A stretch of DNA of 64,000 nt, from contig OZ023205.1 in assembly GCA_963995525.1 (NCBI GenBank), positions 47,173,748 through 47,237,747 on the forward strand. The letters run 5' to 3'. A program made the position numbers and the translations under genes. Shown piece after piece: positions 12,935 through 24,105 of this stretch. This DNA is from Escarpia spicata (Eukaryota > Annelida > Polychaeta > Sabellida > Siboglinidae). The stretch's first letter is position 1; every line of letters begins with the position of its first letter. The notes below the pieces were generated by a model. It saw only the letters and a program-made list of their open reading frames with translations, did not search any database and was not told where the DNA came from.

Positions 12935-12960
12935 GCCGATTGTGTACATGTTAAAAAACC
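11280..12960. repeat. About five diverged tandem units of roughly 360 bp
   Basis: Landmarks recur in order: AAACCAAACTAAAAT near 11391, 11753, 12121, 12465 and (as AAACCTAACTAAAAT) 12750, and CGATTGTGTTT-like near 11555, 11930, 12277 and 12938. Spacing is 362, 368, 344 and 285 bp; the last unit is shortened. Units are clearly diverged, so the array is old. Confidence 0.85.
12906..12934. repeat. (TA)n microsatellite
   Basis: Uninterrupted TA run inside the last 360-bp unit. Confidence 0.95.
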
Positions 12961-13214
12961 TTCAAAAAGCCCTGCCTCCATTTTCACAAAATAGCTCATT
13001 ATACAGGAAAAAGGTCACAATAGAAAGTGTCATCCGGGCTGGTTATGACCGGTAAAGGTCATAGATAAATCCTGGCGTGGATGAAGCTTGTAACATTTAG
13101 GTACCCCTAACGTATTTTCTAGAGCCCTTTTGAGATTTTGTGCCTTTAGACTAGCAGTATTATTCAATCCCAAGTCGAAATACAGCACGTCACATTTATA
13201 GTGCTGCATCTGGT

Positions 13215-14010
13215 GAATGAAGTGTGTGGAAGAAGTGAGTGATGAAGAAAAAACAAGGCTAAAGCAGAAGTACCGGGAGAAGAAGGCAGCAGCAAATAAG
13301 GCAGCAGCAAATAAGGCAGTTGCTAAGGCAAGAGATGAAAAGCAGCAGGAATTGTGTGATAGGATTGAAGAAGATGGTGGGAAAAAAACTGATCTTCAAA
13401 CTTGCCAGGGATAGAGACAGAAACAGCAAAGATACTATACGAACATCGGCAATGAAGAGAAGTGACGGGACACTGGTCACTGGAGCATAACAAGTATTGG
13501 GTGTTTGGAAGGAGTACTTCATGAAACTACTAAATCCGGAGGAAGAATATGAGATAGAGATACCTCATACTGTAAGGAGAGAGCTGGAGGTGAGGACAAT
13601 AACAGAAGAAGAGGTGGAGAAAGCAGTAAAGAAGATGAAAACTGGAAAGGCTGTAGGAGTGGATGAACTCTCAGTGGAAATGGTGAAATCAAACAGACTA
13701 GTTGGAATCAAGTGGCTGACAAGGCTGTTTAATGTGTGCTTCACAGCAGGAGAGATACCAGCAGAGTGGCAAAGAGGGGTGATTGTGCTGATATGGAAGT
13801 GGAAAGGGGACATCCAAGACCCAGAGAGATACAGAGGCATCACATTACTGAGCCAAGCCCTGAAATTGTTGGAAAGGATACTGGATCCTAGGGTGAGGCT
13901 TACAGTGGAGAGCAAAATCGGAGAATCAGCTGGGATTTAGGAAAGAGAGAGGAACAGATGATGGATTGTTTGCCATCAGACAAACTATCGAGAAGAAGAC
14001 AGAATTTAAA
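13215..14010 (+). pseudogene. APE-type non-LTR retrotransposon fragment (RT N-terminal half)
   Basis: Plus-strand remains of a reverse transcriptase. A charged linker region (VSDEEKTRLKQKYREKK) is followed, after a frameshift and a stop, by WKEYFMKLLN, KMKTGKAVGVDELSVEMVK, IPAEWQRGVIVLIWKWKGD and YRGITLLS, then the frame shifts again into LGFRKERGTDDGLFAIRQ. These are the finger and early palm motifs; the catalytic DD box is missing because the copy stops near 14010. Ancient, broken insertion. RTE-like by wording of the motifs, but the clade is not certain. Confidence 0.85.
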
Positions 14011-14399
14011 AAGAGGCCCTGAAGTCCTTTGGACTAATATGTCGATATGTGACCCCAGCTGACCAAATGAGTGAAAAGGTAGGGTGATTTACACGGTTTC
14101 AAAAATTATGACTGCTACAAAAATTGGCAAAGTTATGGAGCATTGAACATGGTAAGGGTCAAAAAGTGAAAATGAAGAAAACAGCTGTTGAAGTTTTACA
14201 TTATATATGCAAATGGATTGCATGGAAATATTACATGCACAACATTCAAATTTGGCACACAGTATGTAATATGTATATTATGTTGCAATGATACACTGGA
14301 AGTACAAATGTGCTGCTACAAAGACTTAGCAAGTTATGCCAGATTATATCTTTATGTGTAAAACTAAGAGGACACATTATTTGAGAGCAAAAGGTAGAT

Positions 14400-14917
14400 T
14401 AAATAAAATAAAAAATGACGAACATAATGCAGAGATTAAGAGAATTGGCTAGTGGGTATAAATGGTTTATAAAACAAATATCAAAATGCTACTATAAACA
14501 GTTACATGAAAACTTGCGCAACCTAAAACATAGCAAGCCTGCAGAATACTGGGATATACTTAATAAAGCTGGTAACAGCAGTACAAAATTTTGAAATATT
14601 TCACTGGATAAGTATATGAACCACTTTGAAAAACTCGGTGAAAAACCTGAAAGTGAAACTGCAGCTAGTGAGATACCCTTTGATCCAAGAAAGATTTCAC
14701 AGTCAAACGAACACATAAAGAGATCATTCACACAAAATGAGGTACTAATGCAAATCAAAAAACTCAAAAACAAAAAGGCATGTGGTATTGATAATGTTAT
14801 AACTGAATACTTAAAAAAAACAGGGCCAGGCTGTGTCAGCCTTCTTCTCATGCGATGTAGAGGTACAGCAAGGCGAAAAATTGTCTCCTTTGTTATTTGC
14901 TATTTACCTGAATTTTG
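14400..14917 (+). pseudogene. Second non-LTR RT fragment with an internal deletion
   Basis: Plus-strand fragment with PAEYWDILNKAGN, then a linker, then LKNKKACGIDNVITEYLKK (RT finger). It jumps directly, with a frame change, to CDVEVQQGEKLSPLLF, the motif that normally lies about 150 residues further on. The intervening palm with the first catalytic Asp has been deleted. Neighbour of the 13215-14010 fragment but from a different family. Confidence 0.8.
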
Positions 14918-15076
14918 AAAATTGTTAGTCATAATTATATACAGAATAAAATTATACATTTTCATTTGTCATTATATAGTATACATTAAATTAATATTAC
15001 GACTTATTGTATCTATTAATTGAATATAATCATAGACAAATAAGTATAATAGTAGGCCCTATTGTTGATGATAACA

Positions 15077-15298
15077 ATGGGTTTAACCACAGTATATTAC
15101 AAGTTAACTGGTTTGTCAATCATAGTAGTTATGGGCTTTGCCTAATATAACAAGTTTTGTGTAATGGGGGACTATTATTGGCATTTTGTTCCACTGTGTA
15201 TTACAAATTAATTGGCTTCTTAATCATAGCAGTTATTGGCTTTGCCCAATATAACAAGTGTTGTGTAATGGGAGAGTATTATTGTCATTTTGTGGTTC
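15077..15298. repeat. Tandem duplication of about 110 bp
   Basis: Two successive copies sharing GGCTTTGCC(T/C)AATATAACAAG and TTGTGTAATGGG. Confidence 0.8.
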
Positions 15299-15580
15299 TA
15301 ATCCACAGGAAAAATTCATGAAATTTGGAACTTTGCAAAACTGTAATTTCCTTAATTTTGCACTTAGCTACATGAAATGAATAGCATTGTACATCTTTAG
15401 TAACCAGTATGTGGAAACATATTTTAGAAAAATTGTTCTTGTGATTTATATGCAAAATTTATATGCAAAATTTATATGCAAAATCAGATCATGAAATTTG
15501 AAACTACAAAAGTGTCCTTAATATTTACATTTATGTACACAAAACAAGCACCATTGCACTTCTATTAGTAAGTTTTATTA
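15290..15580. repeat. Repeat units flanking the Kolobok-type element
   Basis: Two units of a diverged repeat with CATGAAATTTGGAAC / ATGAAATTTGAAAC and ACCATTGCACTTCT-like ends. A further unit of the same repeat in the same orientation lies at 19390-19560, on the other side of the transposon. TTTATATGCAAAA is also repeated three times at about 15446-15485. Confidence 0.65.
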
Positions 15581-15905
15581 ATTAAAGGAAATAAAAACAA
15601 GGCATTAGCTAAAATCCGTTTTCCATGTGTACACAAAGATTAACATTGTATGTAACATTTGACATTTAAAAAATACAGAAAAATACGTTTGTAGACAAAA
15701 TTATATTTTAAATCCGTCTGTGTAGAGATTCCCGCAGAAAGTTGAAATTTAATGAGCTAGGCGATCACGTGGTATTGTGACGTCAATCCTGACTCGCGGC
15801 TTTGTTGACATCTATGCATCACCATTGTTGTTCTCTCCATTCTCTTGTAACATCATAGCTAGTGGGAGTTTCCCAGAGTTTCAAGTGAAATCATACGATT
15901 TTTAG

Positions 15906-16030
15906 CCACTAGCGGGAACGGTTACAGCGGATGATTCGTCTAATTCCGCTCTTTCCGAGCGTTTCAGCGACGGTAGCGAAGATAATGCGGAGTCGGACAG
16001 CCACAATGTTCGCTCATGCAACACCGACTG
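15906..16030 (+). pseudogene. Acidic Ser-rich exon-like segment inside Kolobok copy A
   Basis: Plus strand, preceded by an AG acceptor (CGATTTTTAG) and followed by GTAAGC. In one frame it reads ADDSSNSALSERFSDGSED then SDSHNVRSCNTDW, with no stop. It lies opposite to the THAP gene, near the other end of the element. It looks like an exon of a second element-encoded protein; the NTDW ending resembles the entry to Cys-rich zinc domains of P2X7-like transposon proteins, but this is a weak inference and no following Cys-rich exon is visible. Confidence 0.35.
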
Positions 16031-17008
16031 GTAAGCTTCAACTTCATTATAATGACACATATGGTGTGAAAACTGTCGACAACAACAATTATATCGTTTT
16101 AGTACGTTATATTATAAAATGCGGTGTCAAAGCTGTACAGAGAGTTAGCTAGAGGTTGTAGCTAAGTAGGTCATCGGACGAAGCAATTGTAAACAGACTT
16201 GTCAAAGACAAACTTCACAAAGTTACGAACGTCGTAAGCATGGTTGTCTGGTTTATGCGGATCGAGTTTAGGACGTTATAGCTACTTACGATATCACCCC
16301 TCTGGACAAAACCCACACTTTTTTAGATGGACAGTTGTTCGCGAGATGACCATAATATCATATATAATGACAGCTCTAGATTATGTCATTTATGTGGAAC
16401 AATAATTATATTACTCTGAGTCTGACACATAACAATATAGCTACTATATAATCAAAATAAACATTAAAACAACATGCAGAACAATTGAATAATTATGGTA
16501 ATGGGTTATAGCCTGAAGGGTTATGTCCTAGACCTAGGGGTTTAGTGTAACCTTAGGGGTCTTATATGTGAGATGCTACCAGTGGGTATGTATGTTCCCT
16601 ACGACTATGTCCATAAAAATCATAAGGACATAGCATTTTTAATCACATTTTTTGTGTGACATATTTATTACAAATCCATCAAGCAAGTTTCAGAACACAG
16701 TTTTACTGGGTTGAATCATTACAAATTCATCAAGCAAGTTTCATAACACAGTGTTACTGGGATGAATCATTCCAAATGTTGGTAACTGTGTAGACCTGGT
16801 AACACAATGTGAATCACCACACGGTGCACAGACAATGGTTATAAGCCAAACAACACCCATGGGAATACTTCCCCTGCAGGCAGATGAGAATATGGCTTCA
16901 GCAAATACCCATTGATAAACAAGTTATCTAGTCCATTTTGTTGATCACTTTACCTATGACATGCTAATAAATAGCATAGCTTCATATCTACAGACCAATT
17001 ATCTTTAC

Positions 17009-17626
17009 AGGGCAACTTCCCATTGAGCCGAGAAACTGCTGCACTACGACATTGGTTTGGCCAGTGCAGTTTCGGCAACGTGCGAAAAGATGACGAAGTG
17101 AAGACTCTGCCACCAAGAAGTACCTCTCCTTGGAAGGGCAGCAATCTTTCCTCAAGGGAGTCTTGTTTGTAACACCCTCCTCTGTGTCAGTGCACTGGTC
17201 GACGTGGTCATCGCTGTCACTGTTGCTGCTGTCACGACTAGTCGACTCATTGTCAGAGCAAACATACTCTGGATCTGCAGCAGATGTCACTTCCTCCCCG
17301 TTTGAGTCACTCGAGTCACTAATCGGACCAGTCAACAAACTGCACTGCACACTCGTTGACCTCACTGCTGATGTCACCTGCACAGCAACCTGCTCTGATG
17401 CACAGACTGCTTGCACTCTTCTCGTGCGAGTTGATGGCCTGATGTCAACCTGAAAGCATTTGCTGCTCCTTTTTGGAGTGGAAGCTGTGACTGATTCAGG
17501 TGTGGAATCCTCTGTATCACAGGAATCCGTACGAGAGCTGTCATATTCAGTTGCGGTATCTTCAGATGACCCATTCTTGGTCGACGGTGGACTATCTCGA
17601 GCTGCTGCCAGAATGTCAGCAAATAA
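17009..17626 (-). pseudogene. Kolobok-type transposase, second visible exon
   Basis: Minus strand, after a TTTCAG acceptor and before a GTAAAG donor. Long Ser/Asp/Thr-rich acidic linker, then KERYFLVAESSLRHLFARC with a CRNC pair and a following MGSC, a Cys-bearing module typical of the region after the acidic linker in THAP-type transposon proteins of invertebrates. No DDE catalytic core follows before the left end of the element, so the protein is truncated, most likely by an internal deletion. Confidence 0.6.
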
Positions 17627-17734
17627 CTGAAATAACAAATTACCCTTATAGAATTTGCCAAAAAATAAATTGTTGTAGGTTTCTGACAAAAGCAAACAAA
17701 ATCCTGTCTTTTACCATCTTGTCAGAAAGGAGTA

Positions 17735-18115
17735 CATCCATTTGTCTAGTCATTTGCCCAGCTTCCAAGTGTGAAAAGACTGCCTAGCTGTGAAAAATAC
17801 AAATTAATAAATTAATTTCAAGTTGCAAAGTATGTATTGTTTATTCTATGATAAAAACATCATAAATAATTGATATCACGCTTACAGAATCTACACAGAG
17901 ACATGGTTACTTTTGTTATGTTACACTTTTATGCAAACAATTACCTGGAAAATGTGACAATATATTACTTGTGAACATTTTATTTTTGGTTATAACTAAT
18001 CATCTACTAAATATACAATAGATAGGTTTGCAACTTGCATTGCATTTATTGTTATTGTTTCACAACTTGGCAAATTACCATTTTCACACTTGGTAGCTGG
18101 GCAACGACCCACATC
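17735..18115. mobile_element. MITE, GTCATTTGCCC family, copy 2 (nested)
   Basis: Left arm GTCATTTGCCCAGCTTCCAA and AGTGTGAAAA, right arm the inverted GTCGTTGCCCAGCTACCAA and AGTGTGAAAA; about 60 bp of paired ends. It sits between the two transposase exons of the Kolobok-type element, so it inserted later. Confidence 0.75.
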
Positions 18116-18596
18116 CGAATGTGAACATATTTAAGTATTGCTTCTTACTGTTTAAAAAACTTATGATAACAGACTAACCTGACTCAGCAATGAGTATAAT
18201 TAAAATAATTATTTCTTATTTGCATGTAAAAGTACATAGATTAATTAAATGCATAACTAACAAACTAGCATCAATTAATTTGTTGACGTTTTTGTTTTAT
18301 TGCCTTTCATTCCTGTAACCACGATAATGATAAAAACAGTCACCTGAATCGATTTGATTACACTATCAAATTTTCCACAAAACTGAGTATATGTAGATTT
18401 ATTATAGTAGTATCGTGCATAACTACAACATTTAGAATATAAGATACTTAGGAAGAGTTCCGTGATATGATTGGAACCAATGGGGTACAATGACAATAAG
18501 TTGAATAACTTATTTTGACACACACGAGACCGTCCAGTCCAGGCATTATACTAGACCTACAGAATAATAATAGCAGAAATCACATATAAGAATTAC

Positions 18597-19095
18597 CTTG
18601 ATTCGTTGCCGCTTTCGGTAAGCAAACCTCGTAAAATTCATCACTCGTAGAAGGAACCTGGTACCCCGAAGAAGCCACGGGTGTAGTTGCGGAGCCGGCT
18701 GTAGTGGCAGCGGAGCCTGCAGCGGCGACTGCGGCACTGGAACTACGCTTGCGAGACCCGCTTGCCTTCGACTCGGGCAAAGCGGCCGTCGATCCTGCCC
18801 GTGCCGACACCTGTCTTCGGCGGATTGACGGCTTCTACTGCCGGGAATATTGTTGGGACTGCATCGCTTTTCAACAATATTCGAGCACCAGGATATCCAA
18901 GGGTTGCCAACAACAGTTTTTCTCAAAATGACCGGAGCAAAGCCGGCTGTGTTTCGTCGGCTTGATGTTAGCTTGCTTGATTTTTGCGATCCATTTCTTA
19001 AATAAAACTGGATCCGTAGAGAACTGAAAAAAATGGTGTGTTGCTCTATGTTTAGAAGAGTTTGCATTACAACCGAATGCCGCACAATGAACCAT
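18597..19095 (-). pseudogene. Kolobok-type transposase, THAP-domain exon (frameshifted)
   Basis: Starts at the ATG at 19095: MVHCAAFGCNAN, then Phe-rich FFQF, W at about residue 33, and CSGHF, giving the C-x4-C ... C-x2-H zinc ligands plus the conserved Trp of the THAP DNA-binding domain. An upstream in-frame ATG at 19116 exists but THAP proteins usually begin a few residues before the first Cys. After the domain the frame breaks: the expected LKSDAVPTIFP motif is in a second frame, and an Ala/Ser-rich tail (AAVAAAGSAATTAGSATT) in a third. Ends at a GTAATT donor. Decayed transposase. Confidence 0.8.
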
Positions 19096-19389
19096 GATGA
19101 TATTCGCATTACACAACCACCTCTGCCGTCATATTGCTGAGAATTAATGTAAACAAGCGGTCGCTGTAGCGGCAGAGTCATGTCTGACGTCACATCTCAG
19201 CATCCCAAAAAGCGCGCCAAAAATATGCATATTCAAAAATGTCCGGATGTACAACATAAAATGTGGAATTTATAATTCTTTGATTTTTGGGGATTTGTTT
19301 TGGTTGGTGGACATGGAAATATATAGCAGGATCTAATTTAACATGAATTCAAATGTTTTTATTCCCTTTAAGGGAAAACAAAAAAAAAT

Positions 19390-19560
19390 TGGATTTATAT
19401 GCAAAATTAGATGTAAAAAAATTTCACGAAATTCTAAACTTTACCAAGCTGTAGTTTTTTTTTAATATATTTCACTTAGATACATGAAACAACTACCATT
19501 GTACTTCTTATAGTAACTACTATCAGGGAAAAATTGAATTTTTTTATACAAAACATAATT
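19390..19560. repeat. Third unit of the repeat that the Kolobok-type element split
   Basis: Shares TTATATGCAAAAT, ACGAAATTCTAAAC, TAC ATGAAACA and CCATTGTACTTCT blocks with 15290-15580, same orientation. Confidence 0.6.
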
Positions 19561-21039
19561 TGGGTCCGACCACCCTATCGTAGGTGACCGTTTTCATGGT
19601 TTTTTCAAGGAGTGGGTCTAAACTGCAACTTTCTGTAGACCTAGATCAGTGTAGTGTTCTGCCTAGGTCGAATTTGCAGGGCATTATGCCCGTCCTTCTT
19701 CAGTGACGCCTTGGTACCCAGAAATTACGACATTGGCAAGTTTGACCCATCCCCGGGTTAAACCCGGGTTGGGCTAAACTGGATAAAACAATTTTTCAGG
19801 CACATTTTATCACAATATGAAAGAGTAAAGCAAGCAAAGTGTTTCATATAGCTTTATTATCAATTGATATGAAACAGAGAAGAATCACAGTTAACTAACA
19901 TGGTACGTAGAAATGCACATACGTGTATCATTGTTTTCATACTTCACTGCTGAGGTCTCCCTCTGGACACTGTCACTCACAGTGTTGTATTCTCTTAGTT
20001 GGTGAGTTGAGCTAACTGGATTAGTCAGGGGTGCTAAGGTTGCTGACCAGCCAGCATCTTGTTTGGCCAAATCATTTAGCAGTAACTACCTGTAATAATT
20101 ATTATTCAGAGGGGTACCATTAAACAATGGCTTCAAACTAGTGATAGTTACTTTTTTCTGTTTGTTGACTGATTGTTAACATTGAGATTGTGTGTGGGTG
20201 TTTTATTCTGTAAATAAAACAAAATTAGCTATGCATTATTTTAATGTATGACATCACACCTTTTCAGTTATACCTTTTATTATTTGCAGTGCAATGTATC
20301 TAAATTTCTGTTCAGCCTAACCCAACAATATTTTGCATACCTTTTGCTTATATAAAAGTCTCTGTGAATATTAAAATAAAATATGATGTGAAGTTATACA
20401 TAACATGTTATGTCATGCTGAATATTGTGTTTTGCTAAAACTTAAATAAAGTTAAGACATGCCAATAAATTAACTAAATTAAACATGTTGTATTGTCTAT
20501 ATATACTATAATGTTCCATTTGTCCACATGTATATTTATTTAAATGCCATTTTTCAAAATTACTAAGTTGCTTGTACATTTAAAATCGAATATAACAGTA
20601 TATCTCAACTACCAGGTATGTTAAAGCTAGCCCAAAGGAATTTGGCACAAATATTACCTGTATAATATTATCTGTGTATGTTGAATATTATGCAGATTGA
20701 CACAAATTAAAAAGTTACATAAAGCTGAATATTATATTTTGTTCTATAATGCCCGAGCCTATATTATAGTACATAAATATATGTATACTGTAATACACTG
20801 TGTACATAATATCCTATACATGTAAGTAGTATGATATTAAACTACAAGCTGTACACTGCTACTACATCTCGTGTATTTAATTTAGTCACGTGTCGCAAAT
20901 GCCCTTTTAATCACTGCTCATTGCGTTCTATTTTACTAAAATGGCACCCTGCCCTTTTGAAAACCTGAACAGAACACTGCAGTGGATGTCAACTATAATA
21001 ATCTGATATAGTTATTTGGGTGGTATTATGTCGTACAGG

Positions 21040-21460
21040 ATGATTTCAGATTTAAGTCACTTAGATTACCAAAGACGGTTAAGAGTGCTAAATATCACGA
21101 CTCTGGAGACTAGACGACTGCGTGCTGATTTACTGGAAGTTTATAAAATATTCATTAAATAGGTTTAGAGAGTATTCTTCCTGCAAATTTCTTTGTCATG
21201 GAAAATAAACAGACCAAAACAAGAGGGCACCCTTTCAAAATAACCAAAGTACACTCAAGATTAGATATACGCATGTACTCCTTTACTTAAAGGATAGTTA
21301 ACGACTGGAAATGGAATAGACTTCCGGAAGCAGCAGTGATGTCCAAAAACATCAACCAGTTCAAGGGTCACATTGACAAATATTTACGAAATAGGGCGGA
21401 GGATTACACGAGTCAACGTTTGACTCCCTTCCTCGTCAACTCCTTGACTACTACGTAGAA
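21040..21460 (+). pseudogene. CR1/L2-like non-LTR remnant (RT C-terminus)
   Basis: Plus-strand remains of the C-terminal part of a CR1-type ORF2: RRLRVLNITTLETRRLRADL, LEVYKIF, and after frame changes RGHPFKITKVHSRLDIRMYS, NDWNRLPEA and INQFKGHIDKYL. These match the region after the palm in the CR1 copy at 21915-23447 (YRRLRGDMIEVYKIM, WNSLPDS, INSFKNRLDKFW). A 5'-truncated, opposite-orientation relative lying 450 bp from the larger CR1. Confidence 0.8.
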
Positions 21461-21914
21461 GAGGAGGATTCAAGGTAAATACTGTTGGGGGGCACTAGGG
21501 GAAAGGTAGTGGTTACCATTGGCATTGCATTGATCAATTGACAGTGACTTTGTCTTTGAATGAATGATGAATGACCATCCATTATTTTGTAATTCTGTCC
21601 CTGCTGTTCATGCCTGTTGACGTTGTACTTGCAAATTGTTGTTGCAGTTTCGAGTTGCTGACAGTGTTGGAACATGATCTGTTTTTGGTTTTGCATCCTG
21701 GGGATCTAGATCAGGATCTTCCCAAAAGTTGTAGTTTCAAGTTCTGCCAGTATTCAAGTATTGTGTTGGAAGTTGGGTTGGTTTTTGCATGGCATCATCA
21801 TCATGGTTTTCACCGTTTTAACTTGTGAAGTTGTGTATCCTGTAGGCCTACATCAATATATAAATAGTGATATTGCAGTAATTTCAGTTGCAGTACCGTG
21901 GTGCTTACCTTACC

Positions 21915-24105
21915 TTAGGATACCTTAGGACTGTTCTGATCGCAGGATCCTCTCGGTTCCTCAATGATCAGATCTTCTTCTTCGGGGTCTAGTGTTAAGA
22001 GTTTGTGTTTTCCGGTTCCAATGTTTAATGTTAGTGGGGCTTCATAGTCGTATAATATCTCCTGGGTTGACCAGAATTTATCAAGGCGGTTTTTAAATGA
22101 GTTTATTGATTTTGCTTGTATTACTGAATCAGGTAAACTGTTCCATGGTTCAACCACTCTAAGCGGGAATGCATTTTTTCTTATGTTTAGTTTTGCTCTT
22201 TGGTTGAACAGTTTAAGGGAGTGTCCTCTGTTACTGGATCGTGATGCTACCTCCTCCCACTTAGGAAGGTTTGGTGCAGATTTTTTGTCATATATGTGAT
22301 GCATTATTTTATACACTTCAATCATGTCTCCTCTTAACCTACGATACGTTAATGTGGGTAACTTAAGTAATTTTAGTCTTTCAATATATGATAAGTCCCT
22401 CATACCAAGTAGTTCTTTTGTGGCTCTTCTCTGGACATTTTCTATGGCTATTTTATGTTTCGTCTTAAATGGATACCATACTGCTATTGCATAATCTAGG
22501 TGGGATCTAACCATAGTCTTGTATAGTGGCAAGAAAGTGTATGTATCTAAGAATTGAAAAGTTCTTCTGATTACTTTTGTCATTCTGGTTGCTTTATTAA
22601 CCACTTGGTTGATGTGATCATCAAAAGAAAGTTTTGAATCAATAATTACTCCTAAATCTTTTTGTTTGTCTGTGGTGACAAGAGCATGTTTGAAATTTTT
22701 TGTTGCCATAAAATATTTACTTTCACCAATATTATTTTTCCCAATTTCCATGTGTACACATTTATCAGGATGGAATTTTAACAACCACTTGTCGCTCCAT
22801 TGTTCTAGTATGCTTAAATCATGTTGAAGTACATCCTGATCATCTATATGTGTTATTGTTCTAAATATCTTTATGTCATCAGCAAATAGAAATGTATTTG
22901 AATTTGTTAGATCTGGGAGGTCATTAACATATAGAACAAAAAGTAAGGGTCCTAGAACGGAACCCTGGGGTATCCCTGATATTACCTCTTTCCAGCTAGA
23001 CTCATCTCCATTTACTGAAACTTTTTGTTTTCTATCTGTGATGAATGATTCTATCCAGTTAATCAGTTCTTCTGAAATGTTGAAGCTTTTTAATTTGCTA
23101 ATTAATCTTTTGTGTGGCACGGTGTCAAAGGCTTTTTTGAAATCCATAGATATAACATCAGTGTGGTTGCCCTTATCCATTTCTTTAGTCCAGTCATCTA
23201 TTATTTTGATTAGTTGTAGAACTGTTGATCGGCCAGATATAAATCCATATTGTTTTTGACTAAATAGATTATTTACTTTCATGTAGTTTGTAATGTGATT
23301 TCTAATAATTTTTTCCATACATTTACATACTATGCTTGTTAAACTTATTGGGCGGTAGTTACTAGCTAGTTTCTTGTTTCCATTTTTATAAATTGCTGAT
23401 ATTTGAGCCTCTTTCCAGTCATTGGGAATGCAGGAAGTTTTAATCAACGTTTCAACATTTTTTTAAGGGTTGACAAATACTTGCTGACAACTCATTTAGT
23501 AGCCTGGCGCCTATTCCATCTGGGCCAGGCGATTTGCTTATATTAAGTTGTTTTAACGTCAGTAGTATTATATTTTCAGTTAGTTTTAATTTGTCCATCG
23601 CATGTTTATTGTTTACTTTAGGTATGGTTGGTATAGGCCCTGACTGTTCTTTGGTGAATACACTGGAGAAATAGTCAGCAAGTATATTTGCTTTTTCTTC
23701 ATCTTCATTTGTTGTTTGAGATTTTAGGTTGGTGGGGTCTATGTTCAGTTCCCCAATTCCTTGTTTGATTGTAGTTTTTTATTTATAATATTTCCAAAAG
23801 ACTTTGGGGTTTTTCTTGGTCTGGGATGCTAGATTTCGTTCAAATTCCTTTCAGAGCTTTCTGGTTAGAGCTCGAATTTTATTTCTGCTTTTACAATACT
23901 CTAGATATTTTGTTCCATCCCTTGTTTCCATGTATCTTGTCCATAATCTATTTTTACGTCTAATTAGTTTCCTTGTATTAGCATCCAGGGGGAAGTTTCC
24001 CTTTCTATTATTTGGAACTATTTTTTGAGGTACATACTTATCTTCTAATGAGTTTAGTACTGTTTTGAAGATTTCCCATTGACCGTTAACATTATCCTTA
24101 CAGTC
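21915..24105 (-). pseudogene. CR1 ORF2: reverse transcriptase and C-terminal domain
   Basis: The open part (21915-23447, 510 codons) covers NGNKKLASNYRPISLTS (RT1), SMDFKKAFDTV (catalytic Asp), SGIPQGSVLGPLLFVLYVND (RT4), FLFADDIKI (catalytic AspAsp) and DLGVIIDSKLSF, followed by the thumb and YAIAVWYPF / WNSLPDS C-terminal motifs. The upstream piece 23448-24105 carries the linker and RT0 in shifted frames. All polymerase catalytic residues are intact. Antisense open frames over it (for example 22873-23259) are shadows. Confidence 0.93.

Larger units (their letters stand above)
15582..19371 (-). mobile_element. Kolobok-type DNA transposon, copy A (3.8 kb, THAP transposase)
   Basis: Both ends read TTAA then AGGRAATAAAAAC (left AGGAAATAAAAAC, right reverse-complemented AGGGAATAAAAAC), i.e. 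a 13-bp inverted repeat with TTAA at each border. Two further copies (46521-47533, 54998-56353) have the same ends and the same TTAA borders, so TTAA is the target site. The minus strand encodes a THAP-domain protein. TTAA targets plus a THAP-bearing transposase are the hallmarks of the Kolobok superfamily. The catalytic region is not visible between 15582 and 17008, so the copy is defective. A MITE (17735-18115) has inserted in its intron. Confidence 0.75.

Noticed and set aside
22873..23259. Plus-strand open frame of 128 codons
   Set aside because: Exact antisense shadow of the CR1 reverse transcriptase; likewise 24578-24784, 25191-25553 and 25641-25913.
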